NCBI RefSeq assembly: GCF_001425865.1
Contig: NZ_LMDS01000001.1
Span: 375,321 to 439,320, forward strand
Direction: 5' to 3'
DNA: 64,000 nucleotides
Source of the DNA: Rhizobacter sp. Root404
GTDB taxonomy: Bacteria; Pseudomonadota; Gammaproteobacteria; Burkholderiales; Burkholderiaceae_C
A program made the position numbers and the translations under genes. How positions within the stretch are numbered: the stretch's first letter is position 1; each line of letters begins with the position of its first letter. Positions 55,594 through 63,665 of this stretch are shown piece after piece. The notes under the pieces were generated by a model that did not search any database, had not been told where the DNA came from, and saw nothing but the letters and a program-made list of their open reading frames with translations.

Positions 55594-56716
55594 CTCTCAC
55601 GTCGAGCACGCGGTGCCGCCGCGCCGCGCCAATTTCGGCCGCACGCTGGTGTGCATTCTCGGTCTGCCGTTCGACGCAGTCGATATCGCTCAGGCCGTGC
55701 AACGCATCCGTGACGCCGCGTTCGGCGGACAACGCTGTTTCGTCTCGACGCCGAACCTGAATTTCGCGATGGCGGCTCAGCACGATGCGGCATTTCGCGA
55801 CTCGGTGTTGCACAGCGATCTCAGTCTGGTCGATGGCATGCCGCTGGTGTGGATCGCGCGCGCATTGGGACGTCCGATTCGCGAACGCGTCTCGGGCGCC
55901 GATGTCTTCGAGGCGCTCGCAGCGCACGCGGGGCCGCCGGTGGACGTCTTTCTGTTCGGTGGCCCGCCGGGCGCCGCAGCGCAGGCCTGCGAGCGGATCA
56001 ATCAGCGTGCGGGAGGCGTGCGCTGCGTGGGTTTCGACGCGGCAGGCTTCGGATCGATCGAGGCGATGAGCAGCGACGCGCAGATCGACCGCATCAACCG
56101 CAGTGGCGCCCACTTCGTCGTCGTCGCGCTCGGTGCGGCAAAAGGGCAGGCGTGGATCGAGCACAATGCGCCGCGACTCGCGGCCCCGGTGCTGTCGCAT
56201 CTGGGCGCGGTGGTGAACTTTGCCGCCGGCACCGTCCAACGAGCACCGCGCTGGGTGCAGGCCGCCGGTCTCGAGTGGTTGTGGCGCATCAAGGAGGAGC
56301 CGGCGCTGTGGCGACGCTATGCACGCGACGGACGGGCTGTGCTGAGCGTGCTGCTGACCTGCGTTCTGCCCGATGCGATCCGCACGCGCCGCCGGGATGC
56401 GCAAGCTGTGGGGAGTCTGGACGTGCTGTGCGAACCGCGCCGCGACGTGCTGCGTCTGCAGGGCGATTGGCGCGATGGCGCGCACCTGGAGACGCTCAGA
56501 AGCGCGCTTGCGAAGCTCGCCACGAATGTCGAGCGCGGTCTGGGCGTCGATCTTGCCGGCGTGACGGATCTGGGCAACGAGTGCACTGCGCTGCTGCTGT
56601 GCGCGCGGGGTTGGTGGGATCAACGCGGCGGGTTCGCGGTGACCGCCAGCAGTGGAGCGGTGCGGGCGTCGTTGCGTCGTCGTCTGGCCGCGCGCGTGTT
56701 GTTGGGAGCCGATTGA
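55577..56716 (+). CDS. WecG/TagA/CpsF glycosyltransferase fused to a STAS-like domain
   Basis: The first 260 residues are a complete WecG/TagA-type (GT26) transferase: NFGRTLVCILGLPFDAVDIAQAV, FVSTPNLNFAMAAQ, SLVDGMPLVWIARALGRPIRERVSGADVF and FVVVALGAAKGQAWIEHN. Such enzymes add ManNAcA, ManNAc or glucose to the lipid-linked primer. The C-terminal 100 residues (about 275-379) look like a STAS domain: VLRLQGDWRDGAHLETLRSA, then LGVDLAGVTDLGNECTALLL and a final helix. STAS domains usually mediate partner switching. The usual serine position reads GNECTALL, so phosphorylation is uncertain. The fusion is unusual. Confidence 0.85.
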   Translation: MTAHPDSHVEHAVPPRRANFGRTLVCILGLPFDAVDIAQAVQRIRDAAFGGQRCFVSTPNLNFAMAAQHDAAFRDSVLHSDLSLVDGMPLVWIARALGRPIRERVSGADVFEALAAHAGPPVDVFLFGGPPGAAAQACERINQRAGGVRCVGFDAAGFGSIEAMSSDAQIDRINRSGAHFVVVALGAAKGQAWIEHNAPRLAAPVLSHLGAVVNFAAGTVQRAPRWVQAAGLEWLWRIKEEPALWRRYARDGRAVLSVLLTCVLPDAIRTRRRDAQAVGSLDVLCEPRRDVLRLQGDWRDGAHLETLRSALAKLATNVERGLGVDLAGVTDLGNECTALLLCARGWWDQRGGFAVTASSGAVRASLRRRLAARVLLGAD

Positions 56717-56720
56717 TTCC

Positions 56721-57320
56721 ATGAACGGTTTGAACTCCAGTTCCGGCCTCGGGACTGCCGCGACCGCGGCCGCGCCGGCGCGCAGTCCGCCGTCACCGCA
56801 CGCGCCCGATTGGTCGCGCGAGGCCAAGGCATTCTGGGCCTGGGATCCGTCGCGCTCATTGCTGGCCAGCCTGCGCACCTACCAGCGGGTGCGTCATTCG
56901 GCCCGACCTGATCACGTGCTGCGGCGCTGGCTTGCGGTGCTGCGCCACCGTTTCTGGAGCGTTGTCACCGGCGCGGACGTTCCGTTGGTCTGCCGCATAG
57001 ACGGCGGGCTGCTGATGCCGCATCCCAATGGCATCGTCGTGCATCCCGATGCGCGGATCGGTCCGAACTGCCTGCTGATGCAACAAGTCACGCTGGGGAC
57101 CGGCGGGCCGCTCACGGGCGCCCCCATACTGGTCGGCCATGTGGATATCGGCGCCGGCGCGAAGGTGCTCGGCGGCGTGACGCTCGGGGCGCACGCGCAA
57201 GTCGGCGCCAACGCCGTCGTGCTGCGCGACGTTCCGACGGAGCGAACGGCGGTCGGCATTCCGGCTCGCATCGTCGAACCCGCGGCGATCGCGCTGGGCA
57301 CGCAGGACGCCGCGCCATGA
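56721..57320 (+). CDS. Serine O-acetyltransferase-like hexapeptide acetyltransferase
   Basis: The 199-residue protein has a helical N-terminus (SREAKAFWAWDPSRSLLASLRTYQRVRH) and a left-handed beta-helix with IVVHPDARIGPNCLLMQQVTLGTGG, VDIGAGAKVLGGVTLGAHAQVGANAVV and GIPARIV. The TLGTGG and GHVDIGAGAKV segments resemble CysE, but CysE's N-terminal domain is shortened. Location in the EPS operon implies sugar acetylation. A role in serine acetylation is the less likely alternative. ATG 56721 was preferred over upstream frames that lie within the previous gene. Confidence 0.83.
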   Translation: MNGLNSSSGLGTAATAAAPARSPPSPHAPDWSREAKAFWAWDPSRSLLASLRTYQRVRHSARPDHVLRRWLAVLRHRFWSVVTGADVPLVCRIDGGLLMPHPNGIVVHPDARIGPNCLLMQQVTLGTGGPLTGAPILVGHVDIGAGAKVLGGVTLGAHAQVGANAVVLRDVPTERTAVGIPARIVEPAAIALGTQDAAP

Positions 57321-58609
57321 CGGGCGATGAACCGCGCGTGCTGATTGCCGCGGAGCACGCGTCCGCCAGGTTCGGCGGCGAGGCGGCGCTGCCGCTTCAC
57401 TACTTCCGCGTGCTGCGCAGCCGCGGCGTCCCAGTGTGGCTGCTGACCCACGCGCGCACGCGGGAGGAGATGGTCGCGCTGTTTCCCGACGAACAGCGGA
57501 TCCATTACATCGAAGACACCGCATGGCACCGCGCGATGTGGCAGATCGGGCGACGCCTGCCGGACCAGATCTCGTATTTCACGACCGGTTTCCTGTCGCG
57601 ACTGTCCACGCAGCTGGCCCAACGTCGGCGGGCACGGCGCCTGGTGCGCGAGCACGGCATCACCGTGGTGCACCAACCGATGCCCGTTTCGCCGCGCGAG
57701 CCGTCGATGCTGTACGACCTCGGTGCGCCCGTCGTCATCGGCCCGATGAACGGCGGCATGGATTACCCGCCGGCATTCCGGCGCAACCGCGGCCCCGCCG
57801 AGCGGACGCTGCTCGGCTTGGGACGCCGCGCGGCCAGCCTGCTGAATCGGCTGATGCCGGGCAAGCGCCGCGCCGCAACCCTGCTGGTGGCCAACCTGCG
57901 CACCCGGCAGGCGCTGCCCGCCGGCGTGTGCACGCATGTCGTCGAGCTGGTCGAGAACGGCGTGGACCTGAGGCTCTGGAATGCGGCCGACCTGGAGATT
58001 TCGGACCTGCCGGCATCCGAGGTCGTGACCTTCGCGTTCATGGGGCGGTTGGTCGACTGGAAGGCGGTGGATTTGCTGCTTCGGGCGTTCGCCCAGGCGC
58101 GCACGCGAGCGCCGATGCGCCTGTGGATCCTGGGCGATGGGGCCGAACGATCGAGCCTCGAAGGGCTCGCCGCCGAGTTGCAGATCGCCGGCACCGACGA
58201 TACGGCCGAAGGGCGTGTTCATTTCGCGGGCTGGATGCCGCAGGCCGTGTGCGCTCAGCGCCTTCGACAGGCCGATTGCCTCGTGCTGCCGAGCCTGCTG
58301 GAATGCGGCGGCGCGGTCGTGCTCGAGGCGATGTCCATGGGCAAGCCCGTGATCGCCACCGCGTGGGGCGGGCCGCTCGACTACCTGGATCCGAGTTGCG
58401 GTGTGCTGGTCGCACCGGGCTCGCGCGCCGACATGGTCGATCGTTTCGCCGCCGCGATGGCGGCCATGGCAGCATCGGCTCCTCTGCGGCTTCGCATGGG
58501 CCGCGCAGGTCTGGTCAAAATCAAGCAGCAATTCGACTGGGAGCTGAAGGTCGACCGGATGATGGCGGTGTACCGCGACGCCGCCACCCGCCACGCGACC
58601 CGAGGCTGA
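57317..58609 (+). CDS. Family 4 glycosyltransferase
   Basis: The 430-residue GT-B enzyme starts RVLIAAEHASARFGGEAALPLHYFRVLRSRG, with the GGE loop seen in acceptor-domain starts. VVELVENGVDLRLWN leads into the donor domain with VTFAFMGRLVDWKAVDLLLRAF, WILGDGAERSSLE and LPSLLECGGAVVLEAMSMGKPVIAT (E-x7-E). The ECGG form is less common than EGFG but retains the glutamates. It overlaps the acetyltransferase by 4 bp and ends the tightly packed part of the locus. Confidence 0.9.
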   Translation: MTGDEPRVLIAAEHASARFGGEAALPLHYFRVLRSRGVPVWLLTHARTREEMVALFPDEQRIHYIEDTAWHRAMWQIGRRLPDQISYFTTGFLSRLSTQLAQRRRARRLVREHGITVVHQPMPVSPREPSMLYDLGAPVVIGPMNGGMDYPPAFRRNRGPAERTLLGLGRRAASLLNRLMPGKRRAATLLVANLRTRQALPAGVCTHVVELVENGVDLRLWNAADLEISDLPASEVVTFAFMGRLVDWKAVDLLLRAFAQARTRAPMRLWILGDGAERSSLEGLAAELQIAGTDDTAEGRVHFAGWMPQAVCAQRLRQADCLVLPSLLECGGAVVLEAMSMGKPVIATAWGGPLDYLDPSCGVLVAPGSRADMVDRFAAAMAAMAASAPLRLRMGRAGLVKIKQQFDWELKVDRMMAVYRDAATRHATRG

Positions 58610-58639
58610 CAGTCAACAAGAACAGGAAACTCCATCAGC

Positions 58640-59614
58640 ATGACCCCTTACCAGCCATCACCCGGCGTTCGACGATCGGTCTACTGCGTTCTCAGCGCGC
58701 GGTCGCTTCCCTATGCCGACAAGGCCATGGAAAGCCTGGTTGCGCACAGCGCCGATGACATCGACCTGACGCTCATCACCGACGGCGACGGCGACAAGAC
58801 CGCCCTGGTCGGCGCGATGCAAAGACTCGACGTGCCCGCGCGTCACACTTGGCGCGTGTGTGCGCAACAGGAAGCGGACGATCTGGCGAGTTCGGCGTTG
58901 ACGCGTCACCCGAACATCGCCGCGTTCCGATTCGGGCATCCGTGCTGGCGCAAGATCACCGACCCGCTGCTGTTCGCTGCGCCGGGCGCCGAGATGGTGA
59001 TCCTCGACCCGGACCTCTACTTTCCAAACCGCTTCCGTTTCGAGCCGACGCCTGCCACTGGCTTGTTGTTGATGCACCAGCCGCCGAGTTGTCTGTTGCC
59101 TCACGAAGTCGTCATCCGCGCGTACGACCAGGGCATCAAATTGGCGCACCACGTCGACATCGGCGTCGCGCAGGCGCGCAACAGCTTCGACCTCGACTGG
59201 CTCGACTGGCTGATCGAGAAGCTCGGCGGAAAGACGCTGCCGCGTGCGATGCACATCGAGGCCATCGTCTGGGCGGCGCTGGCGATGCGCGAGGGTGGGG
59301 GCTACCTCGACCCCGAGCACTGGCATTGCTGGCGCAATTCCCAGTGGAAGCGGCTCGCGCTGCGACTCGGCGCGTCCGGTCGCTCGGTGCTGCGGGTCGA
59401 GCACTTCGACCGCATGAAGTGCTTCCACGGCGGTGGCGTCGCCAAGTGGTGGGTGCCCGAGGCGCTGAAGGCCGGCGACCTTCCCCCGGCGACGGAGATC
59501 CGCGAGGTCCGGTCTCCGATGCCGTTTGAAGAGTTGACGCGACAGGCGTACGAATCGACCCAACGCTTGAAGGCGTTGGCGCGTCGCATGGGCTACTACC
59601 GACTGGTCAAGTGA
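58640..59614 (+). CDS. Putative GT-A-like glycosyltransferase of unassigned family
   Basis: I do not recognise the exact family. The 324-residue soluble protein begins VYCVLSARSLPYADKAMESLVAHSADDIDLTLITDG and has MVILDPDLYFPNRF, where DPD looks like the metal-binding DxD of a GT-A fold. Later features are KLAHHVDIGVAQAR, DWLDWLIEKLGG and HFDRMKCFHGGGVAKWW. The last resembles the closing His/Gly segment of GT8-like enzymes. AGGAAAC lies 10 bases before ATG 58640. Its place after GT4 in the EPS operon supports a sugar-transfer role. Confidence 0.6.
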   Translation: MTPYQPSPGVRRSVYCVLSARSLPYADKAMESLVAHSADDIDLTLITDGDGDKTALVGAMQRLDVPARHTWRVCAQQEADDLASSALTRHPNIAAFRFGHPCWRKITDPLLFAAPGAEMVILDPDLYFPNRFRFEPTPATGLLLMHQPPSCLLPHEVVIRAYDQGIKLAHHVDIGVAQARNSFDLDWLDWLIEKLGGKTLPRAMHIEAIVWAALAMREGGGYLDPEHWHCWRNSQWKRLALRLGASGRSVLRVEHFDRMKCFHGGGVAKWWVPEALKAGDLPPATEIREVRSPMPFEELTRQAYESTQRLKALARRMGYYRLVK

Positions 59615-59635
59615 CCCTCCTGAAAAAAGTTCGCG

Positions 59636-60484
59636 ATGAAGTTGCTGTGGAAACTGGTACGGGGCGTATTCCGTTCGGACTGGTCCAAACGGATGGCGCG
59701 CTGGGCGTTCATGCGCTCGATCTTGCCGATGGTCGACCAGGGTCCCGACATCTCTCGACTGCGCGTCCTGGTGCTCGGTGTTTACCTGGCGGATCGACCC
59801 AACACGGCCGCTCACCTGGTTCGGGAGTTCGCAGCTGGGCACCGTTTGGATGTCGAACAACGCTGGGCTGCGATGGGTTCAGCAACCGACGATCCGGTGG
59901 TGCAGCGCGTGACCGTGCTCACCGTCCAGCAACCCACCCCCAAGTTCGCACTGATCAACAGCCTGATCGCCGGTCTTGATGTCGACCGCTTCGATTACGT
60001 GCTGGTCGTCGATGACGACATCCACGTGCAACCGGGCTTCCTGAGCGCGTTCCTCCTGCGGCAACGAGCATTCGGCTTTGCCCTGGCACAACCGGCGCGC
60101 GCATGGCACAGCTATTTCGACCATTCCTTCGCGCTGCGTCGGCCCTGGCTCGCCGCACGCCAGACGCGTTTCGTGGAATGCGGGCCGCTCGTGTCTTTCA
60201 GCCGGGATGCCGCGCGCCTGTTGATCCCGTTTCACGCCGAGAGCGAGATGTGGGGCATGGATCTGGTCTGGCCCGTGGCACTCGAACGCGCGGGTCTGAC
60301 GTTGGGCATCGTCGACGAAATCGCGGTGGACCACAGCGTGCGGGGCCAGGCCACCTCTTACGACCGGTCGACCGAACTGGCGGCCATGAGCGACTTCCTT
60401 GCTCGCACGCCTCACATCGCTTCGGAAGACGTCTTCAAGGTGGTCAAGCGATTCCGTCCGTCCGATCGAACGCGCTATCTCTGA
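59636..60484 (+). CDS. Putative DUF707-like glycosyltransferase
   Basis: The 282-residue protein shows LRVLVLGVYLADRPNTAAHLVREF, then FDYVLVVDDDIHVQPGFLSAFL, where DDD is a strong GT-A metal motif. FALAQPARAWHSYFDHSF, VECGPLVSFSRDAARLLIPFH and EMWGMDLVWPVALERAG follow. Together these resemble DUF707 and related plant and bacterial glycosyltransferases. The end overlaps a convergent small gene by 10 bp, so this is the last gene of the EPS transcription unit. Donor and acceptor are unknown. Confidence 0.65.
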   Translation: MKLLWKLVRGVFRSDWSKRMARWAFMRSILPMVDQGPDISRLRVLVLGVYLADRPNTAAHLVREFAAGHRLDVEQRWAAMGSATDDPVVQRVTVLTVQQPTPKFALINSLIAGLDVDRFDYVLVVDDDIHVQPGFLSAFLLRQRAFGFALAQPARAWHSYFDHSFALRRPWLAARQTRFVECGPLVSFSRDAARLLIPFHAESEMWGMDLVWPVALERAGLTLGIVDEIAVDHSVRGQATSYDRSTELAAMSDFLARTPHIASEDVFKVVKRFRPSDRTRYL

Positions 60485-60846
60485 GGAGGATAAAGAAAAT
60501 ACTTCGATACCGGGCCCCAGTCGCTGCCCGGGATCTTCCACTCCAGTTGTGCGTCCGGCGCGGCGCCTTCCACGACGATGTAGTAGGGTCGTCCGACGTC
60601 GAAATCGAGCACCGACTGCCTCGCCACGGTCAGGAAGACTTTGCCGCCGCCGCGAACCCGGAACTCATGCTTGCCCGGCAACATCGAGACGATCCAGCCC
60701 TTGCCATCCTTGAGGCCGGTGCCCGGCCCGAGGCGTCCGCACGACCCTTGCGCATGCGCGCGCTGGGCCTCCCGGTCGGTCGGTACCGGCGTCAGTGCGA
60801 ACGCATTGGCCGCGACGCAGAGCAGTAGAGAAAGCAGGACTTTCAT
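60475..60846 (-). CDS. Small secreted protein of unknown function
   Basis: The precursor has 123 residues and a good signal peptide (KVLLSLLLCVAANAFA, cleavage about residue 19). The mature part of about 100 residues is rich in beta-strand patterns (KHEFRVRGGGKVFLTVARQSVLDFDV, PYYIVVEGAAPDAQLEWKIPG) and has one visible cysteine (QGSCGRLGPGTG). I do not recognise the family. It could be a small beta-sandwich envelope protein. It overlaps the 3' end of the preceding EPS gene by 10 bp and is 70 bp downstream of the DUF1996 gene on the same strand, with which it may be cotranscribed. Confidence 0.7.
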   Translation of the reverse strand: MKVLLSLLLCVAANAFALTPVPTDREAQRAHAQGSCGRLGPGTGLKDGKGWIVSMLPGKHEFRVRGGGKVFLTVARQSVLDFDVGRPYYIVVEGAAPDAQLEWKIPGSDWGPVSKYFLYPPQR

Positions 60847-60916
60847 GAGGTGTGCGTCCGAGGGCACCGGCAGGTAGCCATCGAACGCATCCGTTGCGGT
60901 TCGTCAATCGGGCGTG

Positions 60917-62215
60917 TCAGAACATCATCCGCCCGTCACCCAGCAGGTGGCTGTGGCAGTCCTTCAGATTCTGGATGCAGTTCTTGGCCCAGGTGTTGCT
61001 GATCGTAGCGTCCCAACCGTTGAACCAGTCGGCATGCGACGAATAGCCACCCGGCAGGCTGGGGTCGTAGTTGTCGGACGACAGCCGCCAGCGCTTCGGC
61101 GCGTTCAGTTCTTTCACGACGTAAGCGACGTTGAACGTGATCGAAGGGATCGGAACCGGATGAGTCGCCGGGCAGACGCGCATGAACCAGCCTTGGGTGC
61201 TCGTCGGATCCGGAACGAGAACCCCGTAGCTCATGTGGCTCTTGTGGTCAGGCGAATCGAGATTGACGCCGTCCCAGCAGGTCGGGAAGAAGATCTCGCT
61301 CCACATCGTCGCGCCGACGTCGCAGTTCGGGATCACCGAACCGTACTGGTCGTTCGAGTTGTTCGGGCCGCCGATGCACTTGAAGCGCATGCTGAACACG
61401 TCGGGGTGAGGGGCAGATGCGTTCGGGTCACCGGCGATCATCCGCAGTCCGGTGGGGATCGGGTTGGTCGCCGCAGCGCCCATCAAGCTCATCTTGTAGT
61501 AGACGCCGATGCTGTCGGGGACGATCGGAGTGCCGTCCTTGGTGTCGATCATGGTCGGCACCCAGTAGGCTGAACGGTTGGCGATGCCGCCACGGCAGGT
61601 GGAATTGCCGCTCGTGCGAAGCGATTCTGGCGTGGAGTCGGCATTGACACCCGTGTTGCCGAAAAACGTGTGCAGGTGGGACTTGCCAGCCTGGCCGGGA
61701 AACACGATCGGATCGTCGAAGCTCATCTTCGACACCGTGCAGGTGGTACGGAACGCGCCCTCGCCAGCGGGTGCGACCTCGGTGGTCGCTGCCACATTGA
61801 ACGTGCCGACGCCATTGGAGGGGGCGGCCAGCTTGCTCGTGTCGATGTACGGCATGAACGAGGAGGTCGCCGGGGCCGGGGCGGGCGCAGGCGCAGGCGC
61901 GGGAGCGGGAGCGGGAGCGGGAGCCGGCGCGGGTTCGGTGATCGGGGCGGGCGCGGGTGCCGGGGCCGGAGCGGGCGCCGGTGCCGGTGCAGGCGACGTG
62001 GTCGTCGTGGTCGTCGTCGTGTCCTTGTTGCGCCCGCGGCCGTTCCCGCCCGCGGCCTGGAGTTGGGACATCGAGCCGTCGGCCGTCAGCGAATCGACAC
62101 CGAGCGACGCGGCGCCATCGCCGCCGCCGCAGGCGGACAGCACGGCGGCAAAGAGGACACACAGCGCGGTCGGCGCTGCAACGGAGGGGCGGGTGGGGCT
62201 GCGGTGCTGGTTCAT
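60917..62215 (-). CDS. DUF1996 domain lipoprotein with PA-repeat linker
   Basis: This exported protein of 432 residues has a signal ending AAVLSACGGG, giving a lipidated Cys near 29. After about 70 residues comes a run of threonines and an extended (Pro-Ala)n linker (about residues 75-118). The DUF1996 domain fills the rest: SHLHTFFGNTGVNADST, SYWVPTMID-type segments (here SAYWVPTMID), FFPTCWDGVNLDSPDHKSHMSYG, CPATHPVPIPSITFNVAY and a C-terminal NCIQNLKDCHSHLL. The domain is common in fungi and actinobacteria and occurs in some bacteria; a carbohydrate-related role is suspected but unproven. The start is ATG 62215; the longer frame is not needed. Confidence 0.85.
   Translation of the reverse strand: MNQHRSPTRPSVAAPTALCVLFAAVLSACGGGDGAASLGVDSLTADGSMSQLQAAGGNGRGRNKDTTTTTTTTSPAPAPAPAPAPAPAPAPITEPAPAPAPAPAPAPAPAPAPAPATSSFMPYIDTSKLAAPSNGVGTFNVAATTEVAPAGEGAFRTTCTVSKMSFDDPIVFPGQAGKSHLHTFFGNTGVNADSTPESLRTSGNSTCRGGIANRSAYWVPTMIDTKDGTPIVPDSIGVYYKMSLMGAAATNPIPTGLRMIAGDPNASAPHPDVFSMRFKCIGGPNNSNDQYGSVIPNCDVGATMWSEIFFPTCWDGVNLDSPDHKSHMSYGVLVPDPTSTQGWFMRVCPATHPVPIPSITFNVAYVVKELNAPKRWRLSSDNYDPSLPGGYSSHADWFNGWDATISNTWAKNCIQNLKDCHSHLLGDGRMMF
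61868..61995. repeat. Low-complexity (Pro-Ala)n-coding repeat
   Basis: A run of imperfect six-base units of the GGGGCC/GGAGCG/GGCGCA kind codes for the Pro-Ala linker of the DUF1996 lipoprotein, interrupted once by an ITEPAP segment. Such tracts are prone to slippage and length change. Confidence 0.8.
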
Positions 62216-62745
62216 GTCGGTCTCTGCTCGTCGTGAGATCACCACCTCGCGCGCGCGGCGCGCACGTGCGTTGTGGTGAAGGGCTGCGAGAGGACCGACG
62301 GAATCGGTATGGCGCGGGACGCGCGGTTCGCGGGAAAGAACCACCCGACTGGCATGCAATTCGGCTGGTGATGTCTGTATCGGAAGGGCGGGCGTGCGCC
62401 TTGAACGGTATTGAGGCCGTGAAATGTTTCGTCAGTAACATCCCGTAAGCGCAGCCCCGACCAAAGCGGGTCATGCGTGAGCGACAGGAGGGACATGGCC
62501 GTCGGTGGCCGGGGAGCCGGCGCCAGATTCAGGAACGGCTGACTCAGTGCAGGGGACGTGCCGATCCGGATCGCGTGCGGATTCGGACCCGGCGCGTCGC
62601 GTTTCAGGCGGAGCGGCGCCCGGGGCTGTAGCGGCTTCTTACATTCGCGACCGCCGCTGGCGCACCGCCGGGGAGGTCGATACCTGGGTTACGAGTCGAC
62701 ACAGCTCGCAACACGCCGCGCATCCCGCGCGGGCGTGTGCCCCGA
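62216..62745. other. Non-coding gap upstream of the DUF1996 gene
   Basis: The 530 bp between the DUF1996 start and the rfbA stop contain no credible gene. A small inverted repeat ATGTT-N8-AACAT (62424-62441) lies about 210 bp upstream of the DUF1996 start. An AGGAGG at 62486-62491 followed by a 15-codon frame is probably chance. Open frames here are Arg/Ala/Ser-rich artefacts of high GC. Confidence 0.5.
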
Positions 62746-63636
62746 TCAGTAGACGCGATCGACCAGCAGCCGCTTCAGGTACTGGCCATACCCGTTCTTC
62801 AGCATCGGCTGCGCCAGCGCTTCGAGTTGCGCGGCGTCGATCCAGCCGGAGCGGTAGGCGATCTCCTCGGGGCACGCCACCTTGAGACCTTGCCGCTTCT
62901 CGAGCGTCGCGATGAACTGGCCGGCCTCCAGCAGGCTGTCGTGGGTGCCCGTGTCCAGCCACGCATAGCCGCGTCCCATGATCTCGACACTGAGCTGGCC
63001 CTGTCGAAGGTAGACCGCGTTCAGGTCGGTGATCTCGAGTTCGCCGCGGGGCGACGGCTTGATCTGCGCGGCGATGTCGCAGACCTGCTCGTCATAGAAA
63101 TAGAGCCCGGTGACGGCGTAGTTGGACTTCGGCGCCTTGGGCTTCTCCTCGATGCTGAGGGCACGGCGTTGCGCATCGAACGCGACCACGCCGTAGCGCT
63201 CGGGATCGGTGACGTGGTAGGCGAACACCGACGCGCCGCTCGTGCGCGCGGCCGCGACCTCGAGCTGGCGCTGCAGGTCGTGGCCGTAGAAGATGTTGTC
63301 GCCCAGCACCAGCGCGCTCGGCTGGCCGGCGATGAACTCGCGGCCGAGGATGAAGGCCTGTGCCAGGCCGTCCGGGCTGGGCTGGACGCAGTAGCTGATG
63401 TTCAGGCCCCAGCGGCCGCCATCGCCGAGCAGCGCCTCGAAGCGCGGGGTGTCCTGCGGCGTGCTGATCAGCAGGATGTCGCGGATGCCGGCCAGCATCA
63501 GCGTGGCCAGTGGGTAATAGACCATCGGCTTGTCGTAGACCGGCAGCAGCTGCTTGCTCATCGCCAGCGTCGCCGGGTGCAGCCGGGTGCCGGAGCCGCC
63601 GGCCAGGATGATGCCTTTGCGATTGGGAGGGGTCAT
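62746..63636 (-). CDS. rfbA: Glucose-1-phosphate thymidylyltransferase RmlA
   Basis: RmlA makes dTDP-glucose from glucose-1-phosphate and dTTP, the first step to dTDP-L-rhamnose. The 296-residue protein has [32 protein letters not shown], the [11 protein letters not shown] metal-binding Asp, [20 protein letters not shown], and [18 protein letters not shown] near the allosteric site. The start ATG 63636 follows the rfbD stop by 29 bp; a longer frame overlaps rfbD. rmlC is not downstream as is common, so it must be elsewhere or upstream of the window's end. Confidence 0.97.
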   Translation of the reverse strand: MTPPNRKGIILAGGSGTRLHPATLAMSKQLLPVYDKPMVYYPLATLMLAGIRDILLISTPQDTPRFEALLGDGGRWGLNISYCVQPSPDGLAQAFILGREFIAGQPSALVLGDNIFYGHDLQRQLEVAAARTSGASVFAYHVTDPERYGVVAFDAQRRALSIEEKPKAPKSNYAVTGLYFYDEQVCDIAAQIKPSPRGELEITDLNAVYLRQGQLSVEIMGRGYAWLDTGTHDSLLEAGQFIATLEKRQGLKVACPEEIAYRSGWIDAAQLEALAQPMLKNGYGQYLKRLLVDRVY

Positions 63637-63665
63637 GGCGCAGTCAGTTGAAGTGGAAGGGGCGC

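Noticed and set aside
61868..61995. Repeated units as a CRISPR array or tandem regulatory repeat
   Set aside because: The units are six bases, contiguous and in frame, coding for a Pro-Ala linker inside the DUF1996 gene.
62495..62542. AGGAGG followed by a 15-codon frame, a possible leader peptide
   Set aside because: The spacing is too short, the peptide is Gly/Arg low-complexity, and no gene follows on that strand for it to regulate.
62505..62885. A 126-codon frame upstream of rfbA's stop
   Set aside because: Arg/Ser/Ala-rich, no motif, and it overlaps the real C-terminus of rfbA.
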